From Edaphobacter sp. 4G125 (GTDB lineage: Bacteria; Acidobacteriota; Terriglobia; Terriglobales; Acidobacteriaceae): a stretch of 64,000 bases of DNA. Under the pieces are notes generated by a model, which saw only the letters and a program-made list of their open reading frames with translations, was not told where the DNA came from and did no database searches. This document shows, piece after piece, positions 34,105 through 42,596 of this stretch. Every line of letters begins with the position of its first letter. The first letter of the stretch is position 1. Both the position numbers and the translations under genes were made by a program. The DNA lies in NCBI RefSeq assembly GCF_014274685.1, contig NZ_CP060393.1, positions 248,001 to 312,000 on the forward strand. The letters are read 5' to 3'.

Positions 34105-34857
34105 CTACGACTGAACAACCGTAGACATCAATTCATCCAGTGAGTTGCTGGCGACGATCTGGCGTTCAAAGATGCGACCGAAGTTGCGCGCTGTGGAGTG
34201 GATCGCATTCTGCATCGTCGGCTGGCGAGCAGGATCGTCCGTAGGCTGTGCTTCGAGTTCGAGCGAGGTGACGGTGCGATCCGTAATCCCGCAGGGAACG
34301 ATCAGGTCGAAGTCGCGCAAGTCGGTCGTCACATTGAGCGCGAAGCCGTGCGAGGTAACGCCCTGCGAGACGTGAATCCCCATGGCGCACAGTTTCTTCT
34401 CCTGCATGCTTCCGCTGGCAATCGTCCACACGCCGGTGCGTTTGGCGATGCGTTGCGCCGGTACACCAAAGTCATAGCAGACGCGGATGATGGCCTCCTC
34501 CAGCATGCGCATAAAGTCGACCGGGCCCAGATGTGGGCCTTTCTTGCCGGGCCATTCGCCACGCAGATCGAAGATCGGATAGCCGACGAGCTGTCCGGGG
34601 CCGTGATACGTCACATCGCCACCACGATTGATCTCGTGCAACTCGACACCGCGAGTAGCAAGAAGATCGTCGCTCGCAAGCACATTCTCGCGATGCGAGT
34701 TGCGGCCCAGTGTCAGCACAGGCGGATGCTCCAGCAATAACAATGTGTCGCCGATCAACCCCTGCTTGCGCGCATCGATCACACGCTTCTGGATAGCAAG
34801 ACCTTCTGCATAGAGCACACGGCCCAGTTGAAGGAGATGGATGTAACCTTCGCTCAC
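34105..34857 (-). CDS. lipB: Octanoyltransferase LipB
   Basis: LipB moves octanoate from acyl carrier protein to lipoyl domains, the first step of de novo lipoylation. The 250-aa protein has LLLLEHPPVLTLGRNS, the core RGGDVTYHGPGQLVGYPIFDL, RTGVWT and the catalytic-lysine region EKKLCAMGIHVSQGVTSHGFALNV, plus the C-terminal VPCGITDRTVTSL. I take the GTG at 34857 as start, seven bases after the toxin gene's stop; there is no good ATG nearby. Close spacing suggests cotranscription with the RES/Xre pair. The E2 and lpdA genes are on the same strand on either side. Confidence 0.93.
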   Translation of the reverse strand: MSEGYIHLLQLGRVLYAEGLAIQKRVIDARKQGLIGDTLLLLEHPPVLTLGRNSHRENVLASDDLLATRGVELHEINRGGDVTYHGPGQLVGYPIFDLRGEWPGKKGPHLGPVDFMRMLEEAIIRVCYDFGVPAQRIAKRTGVWTIASGSMQEKKLCAMGIHVSQGVTSHGFALNVTTDLRDFDLIVPCGITDRTVTSLELEAQPTDDPARQPTMQNAIHSTARNFGRIFERQIVASNSLDELMSTVVQS

Positions 34858-34864
34858 GCTTTTA

Positions 34865-35347
34865 TTATCCGCCTCGCAGATGCCGCAGCAGCCGCGGATC
34901 GAAGTTTGCTCTGCTCGAATCGACAATGCGTATGTGTTTCGCGTCGCGATGCAAGGGGTTCAGCAGATAGTTAAAGGTGTTGGGCAGAATGGCCGAGGGA
35001 ACGCGGGCCAGCGCAGTCTTGCCTGCTTTCAGCCAGGCATCGCCAAGGCTGCGGCTTATGTTGAGATCGGTCTTCCAGTCGTCGCGTTTACCGGAGACTA
35101 GTTCGTCGACGGCAACACTGGCCGGGGTCTCCACTCGCAACAATGTGTATGCAAACGGAAGCTCATCTTCGGTCAGCTCAAGATGAACGAGAACTTCAAT
35201 CATCGCTCCGGCAGGTGATGCGGCAAGATAAACAATCGGTTTCCCCGCCGTGTGCCAACGCGCCGAGTACAGCAGGCCTCCCTCGCCTGAGAGCGAGCGG
35301 AAGTTGCTGATGCGCCAGAGTTCGAGCTTTGGTTCAGCCGCAGCCAT
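34865..35347 (-). CDS. RES domain toxin (NAD+ phosphorylase type)
   Basis: A 160-aa RES-domain protein; characterised relatives such as MbcT and ParT attack NAD+ or NAD-using enzymes. Features are LWRISNFRSLSGEGGLLYSARWH with the conserved Arg of the active site, IVYLAASPAGAMIEVLVHLE with the Tyr and Glu positions, and a C-terminal INDSR-like RIVDSSRANFDPRLL. It overlaps the antitoxin gene by one base (TGATG), so the antitoxin is made first. lipB follows after seven bases. Confidence 0.9.
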   Translation of the reverse strand: MAAAEPKLELWRISNFRSLSGEGGLLYSARWHTAGKPIVYLAASPAGAMIEVLVHLELTEDELPFAYTLLRVETPASVAVDELVSGKRDDWKTDLNISRSLGDAWLKAGKTALARVPSAILPNTFNYLLNPLHRDAKHIRIVDSSRANFDPRLLRHLRGG

Positions 35348-35760
35348 CAGGCGAACATGCCGTATTCGATCTGTCCGAGCATCTCTTCCACCATGCGGCC
35401 GCCGAGATCGGTGCGCAGCATCTGCATTGGCGTGCGCTGGTCGAAGCGCTTCTTTGGCTTACCCAACCATTCGCGTGCATGTTCTGCATCGCCGAAGACC
35501 GAAACTGCATGATCGAAGACACGCACCAGCCTCGCGAGCTTATCGGACTCATCCGCCGAGAGCGACTCGCGGCGTGCACGGCGGTGCTTCAGCGTACGCG
35601 CCGGAATGACAACATCGTAGATGTCCTTCAACTCCACACCGGAGGCGGAGACAAAGCTGGTCATTGTGTCCACAGGGACTCCCGCCTCGACGCTCTCAAG
35701 GTTGAGATGCAAGCGAGCGGATAGCCTTGCGGAAGTACGGGATTTTGTGGCAATAGCCAT
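35347..35760 (-). CDS. Xre/MbcA/ParS-type antitoxin
   Basis: A 137-aa antitoxin partner of RES toxins. The N-terminal helical region includes IYDVVIPARTLKHRRARRESLS, an Xre-like DNA-binding segment, and the C-terminal MbcA/ParS toxin-binding domain contains ARLVRVFDHAVSVFGD, AREWLGKPKKRFDQRTPMQML and EEMLGQIEYGMFA. It precedes the toxin gene with a one-base overlap. GGCATTTTG and GGCATAATG repeats just upstream (35766-35797) could be its autoregulatory operator. Confidence 0.9.
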   Translation of the reverse strand: MAIATKSRTSARLSARLHLNLESVEAGVPVDTMTSFVSASGVELKDIYDVVIPARTLKHRRARRESLSADESDKLARLVRVFDHAVSVFGDAEHAREWLGKPKKRFDQRTPMQMLRTDLGGRMVEEMLGQIEYGMFA

Positions 35761-35775
35761 ATAGACATTATGCCA

Positions 35776-36078
35776 TTAATATTTCGGCAAAATGCCTTCA
35801 TGTTGCAGATCCTTTTGCCTTTTCTTAGGCAGTATCAAGTTTCTTGCAATCAAAAGAGATACGTACTCCACAAAGCAGCCAACAGCAAAGAGCTGACCTA
35901 CTCCGTGAGGTTTTCGGCTTAGGTAAGTAGCAATTGTTGGTAGACACAGAAGATGAAGCGTAAGTGCCACCACTAGAAATAGCCAGAACGAATATGACCA
36001 TTTAGTCCTGCTAGCCACAATGATTGACACAAAAATAAAGGCCGTCGCTATCCAAAGAATAATCCACTGATAGCTCAT
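35776..36078 (-). CDS. Hypothetical membrane protein of lower GC
   Basis: A roughly 100-aa protein with three hydrophobic helices (YQWIILWIATAFIFVSIIVA, FWLFLVVALTLHLLCLP and FAVGCFVEYVSLLIA) and a basic C-terminus. The gene is visibly AT-richer than the genes around it and adjoins the toxin-antitoxin pair, which hints at horizontal acquisition. A GTG at 36099 is an alternative start; neither has a strong ribosome binding site. No family recognised. Confidence 0.5.
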   Translation of the reverse strand: MSYQWIILWIATAFIFVSIIVASRTKWSYSFWLFLVVALTLHLLCLPTIATYLSRKPHGVGQLFAVGCFVEYVSLLIARNLILPKKRQKDLQHEGILPKY

Positions 36079-36202
36079 ACCGTTCAGTGTGCAAACCACC
36101 AGGAAAATAATCGCTGCGCTGCTGATAACGATATATATCGCGAAAATCTTTGAGTCGCGATTGATGACGATTCGTTCGTGACATGGTGATGATCTTGAAG
36201 CA

Positions 36203-36232
36203 AAAGGGAGAGCCTCAATAGGCTCTCCCTTT
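36203..36232 (-). terminator. Rho-independent terminator of lpdA
   Basis: AAAGGGAGAGCCT (36203-36215) and AGGCTCTCCCTTT (36220-36232) form a perfect 13-bp stem with a 4-base loop, followed on the minus strand by TTTTG. It is 17 bases after the lpdA stop. Confidence 0.9.
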
Positions 36233-36249
36233 GAATATAGGATGTTCTG

Positions 36250-37668
36250 CTACACGTTGATCGCTTTACCCTCAACGCTCGAGAACGCATCCAGCAGCGC
36301 CTCGGCCACTGTCGGGTGGGCGTGGATGGTGAACATCATCTCCTCGACTGTTGCTTCGAGCTGGAGGGCGGTGACGGCTTCGGCGATGATCTCCGTGGCG
36401 GCGGGGCCGATGATGTGCACGCCGAGAATCTCGCCGTACTTCGCATCGCTGACCACCTTCACGAAGCCGTCGTGCGCATCGAGGATCGTCGCCTTCGAGT
36501 TGCCGACGAACGGGAACTTGCCGACCTTCACGTTATAGCCCTTCTCTTTAGCCTGGGCTTCGGTGAGGCCCACGCTGCCGATCTGCGGCTCGCAATAGGT
36601 GCAACCCGGAATGCGGGCGCGGTTAATGGGCTTGGCATATTTACCAGCGATACGCGCGGCGACGACGAGTCCGGCCATCGCGCCGACGTGCGCTAATTGC
36701 GGCATGCCGCCCACAATGTCGCCGACAGCGTAAACGCCAGGCTCGGTCGTCTCCATCCACTCGTTCGTCATCACGAAGCCGCGCTCGGGCTTGATTGAGG
36801 TCTTCTCCAGGCCAATGCCTTCGGTGCGCGGTGCACGGCCCACGGCCATCAGCACCTTCTCCGCCTGCTTGGACTGCTGCTTGCCGCTGGAGTCGGTCCA
36901 GGTGACCAACGCACCCTGTTTGTTCTTTTCGATCTTCGTGTCTTTGATCGAGAGATTCACATCGATATTGCGCTTCTTGAACTGGCGCAACAGTTCCTTC
37001 GAGATTTCCTCGTCTTCCACAGGCACCACGCGTGGCAGCACCTCGAGGATCGTCACCTCGGCCCCGAAGCTGTTGAAGACACTGGCAAACTCAACCCCCA
37101 CAGCACCCGAGCCGATAACGATCAGCGACTTCGGCATCTTCTCGATCTTCAGGATCTCGTAGTTGGTCAGGATCGTGTCGTCGGGCTTATAGCCGGGCAG
37201 CACGCGTGCATCCGATCCGGTGGCAAGCACGACCTTCTTCGCCTTAATCGTCTCCGCTTTGCCGTCGCTGAGTTTGACGTCGATCGTGTGGACACCTTCC
37301 TTCGCCGGCCCAGTCAGCTTACCGAAACCCTTGAAGGTGGTGATCTTGTTCTTCTTCATCAGGAAGTCGAGTCCCTTGGTGTGGCGCGAGATCACGTCGT
37401 CCTTGCGGGCGATAACATTCTTCCAGTTCAGCTTGGGTGCTGCGACGTCGATGCCGTAGCGGTCAGCATGCTTCAGATGGTCCCACAGCTCGGCAGAGAA
37501 GAGCATCGCCTTGGTCGGGATGCATCCCCAGAGCAGGCAAGTTCCACCGAGTCTGTCGTTTGCGTCGACCAGCGCAACCTTCAACCCATACTGCGCTGCG
37601 CGGATCCCACAGGTATATCCCGCAGGTCCTCCACCAAGGACCACTACATCAAAGATCGTATCTGCCAA
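36250..37668 (-). CDS. lpdA: Dihydrolipoyl dehydrogenase LpdA (E3)
   Basis: The FAD-containing E3 that reoxidises dihydrolipoyl groups of E2 using NAD+. The 472-aa protein has the FAD-binding GGGPAGYTCGIRAAQ, the redox disulfide in GGTCLLWGCIPTKA (Cys44 and Cys49), the NAD-binding VIGSGAVGVEFASVF, the second FAD motif VYAVGDIVGG and the C-terminal catalytic HAHPTVAEALLDA. The LLW in the disulfide loop, where most E3s have LNV, is a common variant. It probably serves the E2 encoded at 28461-30098. A terminator follows. Confidence 0.95.
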   Translation of the reverse strand: MADTIFDVVVLGGGPAGYTCGIRAAQYGLKVALVDANDRLGGTCLLWGCIPTKAMLFSAELWDHLKHADRYGIDVAAPKLNWKNVIARKDDVISRHTKGLDFLMKKNKITTFKGFGKLTGPAKEGVHTIDVKLSDGKAETIKAKKVVLATGSDARVLPGYKPDDTILTNYEILKIEKMPKSLIVIGSGAVGVEFASVFNSFGAEVTILEVLPRVVPVEDEEISKELLRQFKKRNIDVNLSIKDTKIEKNKQGALVTWTDSSGKQQSKQAEKVLMAVGRAPRTEGIGLEKTSIKPERGFVMTNEWMETTEPGVYAVGDIVGGMPQLAHVGAMAGLVVAARIAGKYAKPINRARIPGCTYCEPQIGSVGLTEAQAKEKGYNVKVGKFPFVGNSKATILDAHDGFVKVVSDAKYGEILGVHIIGPAATEIIAEAVTALQLEATVEEMMFTIHAHPTVAEALLDAFSSVEGKAINV

Positions 37669-37803
37669 AGCTCTCTCCTTCTCGTTACCCCAAACATTCT
37701 AGAGTACAGAAGCTGTCAAGTGCCTCGGCAGAAAGTCCTAAAAGGATGGATTGGGTCGATAAACGGACCTTCCTGAACTATGTATCGATATAGTGTTACC
37801 GAC

Positions 37804-38772
37804 ATGCGATTCTCCGCGCTGACTCTTTTGCTAACCCTCGCATTTTCAGCACAGGTAACTTTTGCGCAAACCAGACCTGCCACCAAGATCATCGTTGATA
37901 CCGATGTGGGAGACGACATCGACGATGCCTTTGCCATCGATCTCGCGCTTTCGAGCCCGGAGTTGCAGATCCTGGGGATATCCTCGGCCTGGGGAGATAC
38001 GACCTTACGCGCTCGCATGCTCGATCGCATGGTCTGCGAGACCGGACGCAAAGAAATCATCGTAAATTCCGGAATTTCAACCAAATCCGCTACCACCTTT
38101 TCTCAGGCTGCCTGGGCGAAGGCAGGAATAGAACACCCGCACGCGGACGCCGTAACCTTCCTGCTGGAACAGATCAAGGCACATCCGGGCGAGATCACTC
38201 TTCTTGCGATTGGCCCTCTTACCAATATCGGCGCCGCGATCGACCGCGATCCCGCGGCCTTCCGTAAGTTGCAGCGCGTCGTCCTGATGGGCGGCTCGAT
38301 CCACCGTGGATATGGACCTGTAGGAACAGCACCCGAGCCCGAGTACAACATCGCACGCGATCCAGTATCGGCTCAGAAGCTGCTCCGCTCCGGTGTGCCG
38401 ATCTTTATGCTTCCACTGGATTCTACGCAGATTAAATTCGATGCAGCAAAACGATCTGAGCTAGCTTCCATCAGCACTCCCATGACCGACGCACTGCAGG
38501 TACTTATTGCAGAATGGAGCCGTTCCACGCACCAGGACTCACCCACTCTCTTTGACGCCGTAGCCGCAGCCTATGCCATCGACGCCAAAACCTGCCCCAT
38601 GACTCCACTGCATCTCGAAGTAGATGACAAGGGCATGATGCGTACGACCCCAGGCAGTCCCAATGCAAATGCCTGCCTCGAGCCCAAGGAAGATGCCTTC
38701 TTTTCGCTGTTGATGCCGCGATTACTGAATCAGCGACTCGTCGGAACAGAAACCTGTATCGCCGCGAAGTAA
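37804..38772 (+). CDS. Exported inosine-uridine preferring nucleoside hydrolase
   Basis: A 322-aa nucleoside hydrolase (IunH/RihA family) with a signal peptide (RFSALTLLLTLAFSAQVTFAQ), so it probably acts in the periplasm for nucleoside salvage. The calcium-binding cluster IIVDTDVGDDIDDAFAI is intact; LLAIGPLTNIGAAI and VVLMGGSIHRGYG follow, and the late motif is FDAVAAAYAID. The start at 37804 places the hydrophobic core at the N-terminus; the frame is open from 37780. It is convergent with the panE-like gene, with one base between the stops. Confidence 0.92.
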   Translation: MRFSALTLLLTLAFSAQVTFAQTRPATKIIVDTDVGDDIDDAFAIDLALSSPELQILGISSAWGDTTLRARMLDRMVCETGRKEIIVNSGISTKSATTFSQAAWAKAGIEHPHADAVTFLLEQIKAHPGEITLLAIGPLTNIGAAIDRDPAAFRKLQRVVLMGGSIHRGYGPVGTAPEPEYNIARDPVSAQKLLRSGVPIFMLPLDSTQIKFDAAKRSELASISTPMTDALQVLIAEWSRSTHQDSPTLFDAVAAAYAIDAKTCPMTPLHLEVDDKGMMRTTPGSPNANACLEPKEDAFFSLLMPRLLNQRLVGTETCIAAK

Positions 38773-38773
38773 T

Positions 38774-39661
38774 CTACTTCGCAGTCAGTGCCTCGAGCAG
38801 AGCCACAGCCATTGCATTCGTTGGAGTAGGAATGCCGTGTGCGTGTCCCTTTCGCACGATGGCTCCGTTGCGGGCGTCGATCTCCATCGGGCGGCCAGCA
38901 ATCCTATCGGCATGGAGCGAATTGATCGAATCCGGAGCGGCTCTACGGCATGCGGACAGCACCTCTTTCGCGAAGGAATCTGCAAAAGCTGCGCCTTCAG
39001 CCCGGCCAACCGCAATGCACTCCCGCACCATATCGAGAGCAACCGCCCCAATCGCCTCTTCGCGAAGAACCCCTGCTGGCTTCAATAACAGGGCAGGAAG
39101 AGCGCCGACAGCATTGTGGCAGAGTTTCTTCCAGGCCACTGTCGTCCAGTCTTCCACTGCTGCAGCATCGGCAGCAGTCCCGGCAAAGAGATCTACAAAC
39201 TCACGCCCAAGATTGCCCTCGGGAACGCGCAGGCTCATAGGACCACGTTGAACGATGTGATTTACACCTTCCTGTGAAGAGCGCCGTTCCGCAGGACAGT
39301 CCACGATCACCGGCACGATCTTTTCTTTGGCCTGATAAGGAGCGAACCGCTCACGATGCTCAACTCCGTTCTGCAACACAGCAACTGGAGCGCCTTTGGC
39401 GCAAAGTGCATCGAACCAGCGTGCCGTTGTTTCAACATCGTAGGCCTTCGTGGCAACCATCACCCAATCCACAGAACTCGCCTCTTCAGGGTGCGTAAGA
39501 ATGGTCGCCTTGATGTGTATCTCCTGCTCCGGAGTCTGTACCACAAGCTGCTCAAGAGGCCGCCGCACGCACAACACAAGTTCATGGCGGCCAGCTGTCT
39601 GTAGCAACGAAGCAACAACACCGCCGATCGCCCCTACTCCAACGATTGCAATTCGTGCCAT
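38774..39661 (-). CDS. panE: 2-dehydropantoate 2-reductase (PanE/ApbA family)
   Basis: An NADPH-dependent ketopantoate reductase of pantothenate and CoA synthesis. The 295-aa protein has the Rossmann motif IAIVGVGAIGGVVASLL, VDWVMVATKAYDV, AVLQNGVEH, the catalytic lysine region WKKLCHNAVGALPAL and a C-terminal SINSLHADRIAGRPMEIDARNGAIVRKG. PanE family members are often several per genome, so this one could act on another 2-oxo acid. Its start lies 68 bases from the divergent methyltransferase gene. Confidence 0.87.
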   Translation of the reverse strand: MARIAIVGVGAIGGVVASLLQTAGRHELVLCVRRPLEQLVVQTPEQEIHIKATILTHPEEASSVDWVMVATKAYDVETTARWFDALCAKGAPVAVLQNGVEHRERFAPYQAKEKIVPVIVDCPAERRSSQEGVNHIVQRGPMSLRVPEGNLGREFVDLFAGTAADAAAVEDWTTVAWKKLCHNAVGALPALLLKPAGVLREEAIGAVALDMVRECIAVGRAEGAAFADSFAKEVLSACRRAAPDSINSLHADRIAGRPMEIDARNGAIVRKGHAHGIPTPTNAMAVALLEALTAK

Positions 39662-39729
39662 GCAGCGATTTTAGAATCTCAAACCATCCCATCGGTGACG
39701 AATCTCCATGTAGTCTCGAAGAGAACGCT

Positions 39730-40461
39730 ATGAAAGCAACCGCCTGGGAGTTTCGTCTTCGTTACTGGATTCACCTCGTCATCTATGTGCTCGGCTTTAC
39801 GGCTCCGTGGGACCGCTGGCTGCATCTGGATTCCATCCGGACATGGCAACTGATGGCTTCGTGGCCGGCAAGGAGCAAATGGCTGAGCTTCAGCAACGCA
39901 ACGATTGCGGTCCTGGCCGTGGGCATTGTTCTTGCCCTGCTCGCCGCGTTGCTGCGGACGTGGGGTGCGGCTTATATGGACGCATCCGTGGTTCACCATA
40001 CCGCAATGCACGGGGAGCAGGTCGTTGCCGATGGACCCTATCGCAGGGTCCGCAATCCCTTGTATGACGGGATGTTTCTCCACACATTGGCTCTGGCGTT
40101 ACTGATGCCTCCGAGCGGTGCGGTCTTCGCCATCGTGCTAATCGGCGTGTTTCAGTTGCGACTGATCCTGGCGGAAGAGGTTTTCCTCACGGAAAAACTA
40201 GGGGAACCCTATCGCCAGTATTGCTCACGGGTCCCGCGACTACTGCCTGCCCTGCAACCGAAAATACCAGGATCAGGGGTGCAGGCGTCCTGGGGAATGG
40301 CCTTTCTAAGTGAGATCTATATGTGGGGCGTGTTCGTCTCCTTCGCCGCGCTGGGGTGGCGGTATAACTCCATGCTGATTCTTCAGGGAGTCATCGTCTC
40401 GCTGGGAGTTTCACTGGTGACAAGGGCGTTTCTTCCCAAAATGCGGGTTGCCGCAGAGTAA
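39730..40461 (+). CDS. Isoprenylcysteine carboxyl methyltransferase-like membrane protein
   Basis: A 243-aa protein with about six helices and the ICMT/PEMT signature VVADGPYRRVRNPLYDGMFL followed by the late acidic LAEEVFLTEKLGEPYRQYCSRVPR. Bacterial members use SAM to methylate lipid or small substrates; the true substrate is unknown. The ATG at 39730 follows AAGAGAACGCT. The C-terminal third adds two further hydrophobic helices beyond the core family. Confidence 0.85.
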   Translation: MKATAWEFRLRYWIHLVIYVLGFTAPWDRWLHLDSIRTWQLMASWPARSKWLSFSNATIAVLAVGIVLALLAALLRTWGAAYMDASVVHHTAMHGEQVVADGPYRRVRNPLYDGMFLHTLALALLMPPSGAVFAIVLIGVFQLRLILAEEVFLTEKLGEPYRQYCSRVPRLLPALQPKIPGSGVQASWGMAFLSEIYMWGVFVSFAALGWRYNSMLILQGVIVSLGVSLVTRAFLPKMRVAAE

Positions 40462-40663
40462 GCGATCACACGCTGCTTATTTAGACATAAATGGTTCAGC
40501 CACTCAACGACCTGAATAACTATGTCGATCTGAGACAGATGTCCGTTGCCTCTTAATCTGCACAATCGCTAGAATTTGGCGTTTGCCTTTGATTGCATAA
40601 TCAAAAATTCACGCCAGCGCTCAGGACTTCCGAACAACGGTCCAATGGGTGTTCAGGGGTTAT

Positions 40664-41965
40664 ATGCTCGCCGAACGTTCGACACGGGTCCGTCTGTTTC
40701 TTGCCTTCTGGCTCTTCATTCTGAGTGGCGTTGCCTTTCTGGATCGCACCAATATCTCCATCGCGGGCCTGCACATCAGCACAGAATATGGTCTTGGAAA
40801 TCAGCGGCTTGGCTGGATCTTCAGTGCCTTTCTGATCGGATACGCCATCTTTCAGCTACCGGCAGGATGGCTGGCGGCGCGTTTTGGCCCGCGTAAGGTC
40901 CTGACCGTCGGGGTGATCTGGTGGGCGGTGGCCACTGCGCTGACGGCGATCCTGCCGTCGGGGATTCCCCACGCTGTCTCCCTCTTGATTGCAATCCGCT
41001 TTGGCCTCGGCGCTGGAGAATCGGTGGTCTATCCCGCGGCAAATCAGTTCGTCGCCCGCTGGATTCCGACGGAAGAGCGTGGCTTTATCAATGGACTGAT
41101 CTTTGCCGGAGTCGGTGCAGGAAGCGGTCTTACACCGCCTCTGCTGACCTGGATGATTACCCATCATGGATGGCGAGCTGTCTTCTGGTTCAGCGCGATC
41201 CTTGGCCTCGCGGTAGGACTCGTCTGGTGGTATGTGTCCCGGGATACTCCGGACGAACACCCCTGGATCTCTCCCGCGGAGCTGCGAGAGATCCACAACG
41301 GGCTGCCTGCAAACCCTATAGTGGCAACAGAAGAGGGTTCTGTTCCTGAAAAGATCTCCTGGAGCGCAATCTTTCATCGGCGCGATTTGGCGGCCCTGAT
41401 GATGGGCTACTTCAGCTTTGGCTATATCGCGTGGATTTTCTTCAGCTGGTTCTTTCTCTACATGGCGCAGGTACGTGGCCTTGATTTAAGAGAGAGCGCA
41501 CTTTTCACCATGCTGCCGTTCCTTTCGATGACAATTTGCAGCCTCGGTGGTGGAGTTTTGAGTGATCGGCTGACTCATCGCTTTGGGTTACGCGTCGGAC
41601 GGTGTGCCGTAGCGGCTGCGGCGCTGGCACTCACCGCAATATGTCTTGTAGCCGGATCTCAGGCCGCGCATCCGCAGACCGCCGCAATTATTCTTGCGAT
41701 TGGCGCGGGCGCTCTCTATATCTCGCAAAGCTCGTTCTGGTCGGTCTCCGCTGATATTGCGGGACACAACTCGGGCGTATTCTCCAGCGTGGTTAATATG
41801 GGAGGGCAGGTGGGTGCAGCGATTACCGCATCCTTGACTCCCTGGATCGCCCTACGGTTTGGATGGAATGTATCGTTTGGCGTGGCCGGCGCCCTAGCCG
41901 TCATCAGCGCCCTCTGCTGGTTGACGGTCCATCCAGAACGCCCCTTGGATACGAAGGGGGCTTGA
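40664..41965 (+). CDS. MFS transporter, anion:cation symporter (ACS) type
   Basis: A 433-aa major facilitator with twelve predicted helices. The A-motif-like loop is GWLAARFGPRKVLTVG and the ACS family signature LDRTNISIAG lies in helix 1. GLGAGESVVYPAANQFVARWIPTEERG is typical of the hexuronate/glucarate/tartrate transporter branch, so an organic-acid or sugar-acid proton symporter is likely. AGGGG five bases before ATG 40664 decides this start; a GTG at 40649 is possible. A terminator hairpin follows. Confidence 0.9.
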   Translation: MLAERSTRVRLFLAFWLFILSGVAFLDRTNISIAGLHISTEYGLGNQRLGWIFSAFLIGYAIFQLPAGWLAARFGPRKVLTVGVIWWAVATALTAILPSGIPHAVSLLIAIRFGLGAGESVVYPAANQFVARWIPTEERGFINGLIFAGVGAGSGLTPPLLTWMITHHGWRAVFWFSAILGLAVGLVWWYVSRDTPDEHPWISPAELREIHNGLPANPIVATEEGSVPEKISWSAIFHRRDLAALMMGYFSFGYIAWIFFSWFFLYMAQVRGLDLRESALFTMLPFLSMTICSLGGGVLSDRLTHRFGLRVGRCAVAAAALALTAICLVAGSQAAHPQTAAIILAIGAGALYISQSSFWSVSADIAGHNSGVFSSVVNMGGQVGAAITASLTPWIALRFGWNVSFGVAGALAVISALCWLTVHPERPLDTKGA

Positions 41966-41997
41966 GGTACATAACTTCATATAGCGCCGTTAAAACT

Positions 41998-42040
41998 AAG
42001 CGCCCACCCATGCTTTCCGCAGGAGTGGGCGCTTTAATTG
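41998..42040. terminator. Terminator after the MFS gene
   Basis: AAGCGCCCAC (41998-42007) and GTGGGCGCTT (42025-42034) form a 10-bp stem with a 17-base loop, followed by TAATT. It lies between convergent genes and may serve both. Confidence 0.7.
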
Positions 42041-42055
42041 AGATTGCTGTCGAAG

Positions 42056-42313
42056 TTAGAGCGCAGCTCCTCCAAGCAGGGCCGCGGCTGAGAACTGCGG
42101 AAGCCCGGTCCAGTTGGGGATATTGAACGGCGCACCAGGATGAGGAGAAAGTCCCGGATAGCTGTGGTGTTCGCGCAGCGCCTGCAGGATGTTGGGGAGG
42201 GTGTCATCCTGCTGATCGCGTGAAGAGCGTTCCCAGTAGAGAAGGAAGCCCTGCCCACACATGGGACAGTGAACGTCCGGAGTAGCATCCGTGGGTTTGC
42301 ATAAGACCTGCAT
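42056..42313 (-). CDS. Small CPxCG zinc-ribbon-like protein, 85 aa
   Basis: A short protein with AGGAAATCTCC before the ATG, a good ribosome binding site. HCPMCGQGFLLYWERSS holds a CPxCG knuckle, with only one more cysteine near the N-terminus (VLCKP), so a complete four-cysteine zinc site is uncertain. The C-terminus is hydrophobic and low-complexity (FSAAALLGGAAL). No family recognised. The region 42314-42596 upstream holds an 8-bp hairpin (TCTATCCG at 42401-42408, CGGATAGA at 42414-42421) and no other gene. Confidence 0.55.
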   Translation of the reverse strand: MQVLCKPTDATPDVHCPMCGQGFLLYWERSSRDQQDDTLPNILQALREHHSYPGLSPHPGAPFNIPNWTGLPQFSAAALLGGAAL

Positions 42314-42596
42314 GGAGATTTCCTTTATAAGAGATGATCGCGTCTCAGGATGGACTCGAGGTTTTGTCTCTGGAGCGGTCGTGCGTATTTGTCATGTCCG
42401 TCTATCCGCAGTACGGATAGATATCTATGGATGGATGCGTGGAACCGGGGAGGAGTTGGCGCAGACGAAGCAAAACAATCTCTGCACTAAGAAATAACGC
42501 TGCCGGGTGAACAGAATATTAAGAAATGCAGTGGATGCAAGACGAGACAGAATATCTCCCATCCATTTCTGAGAGTCGCGTCCGGCAACACACTGA

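Noticed and set aside
42291..42497. 68-codon plus-strand frame opposite the CPxCG protein gene
   Set aside because: It overlaps the start and ribosome binding site of the minus-strand gene and has no domain or good start of its own.
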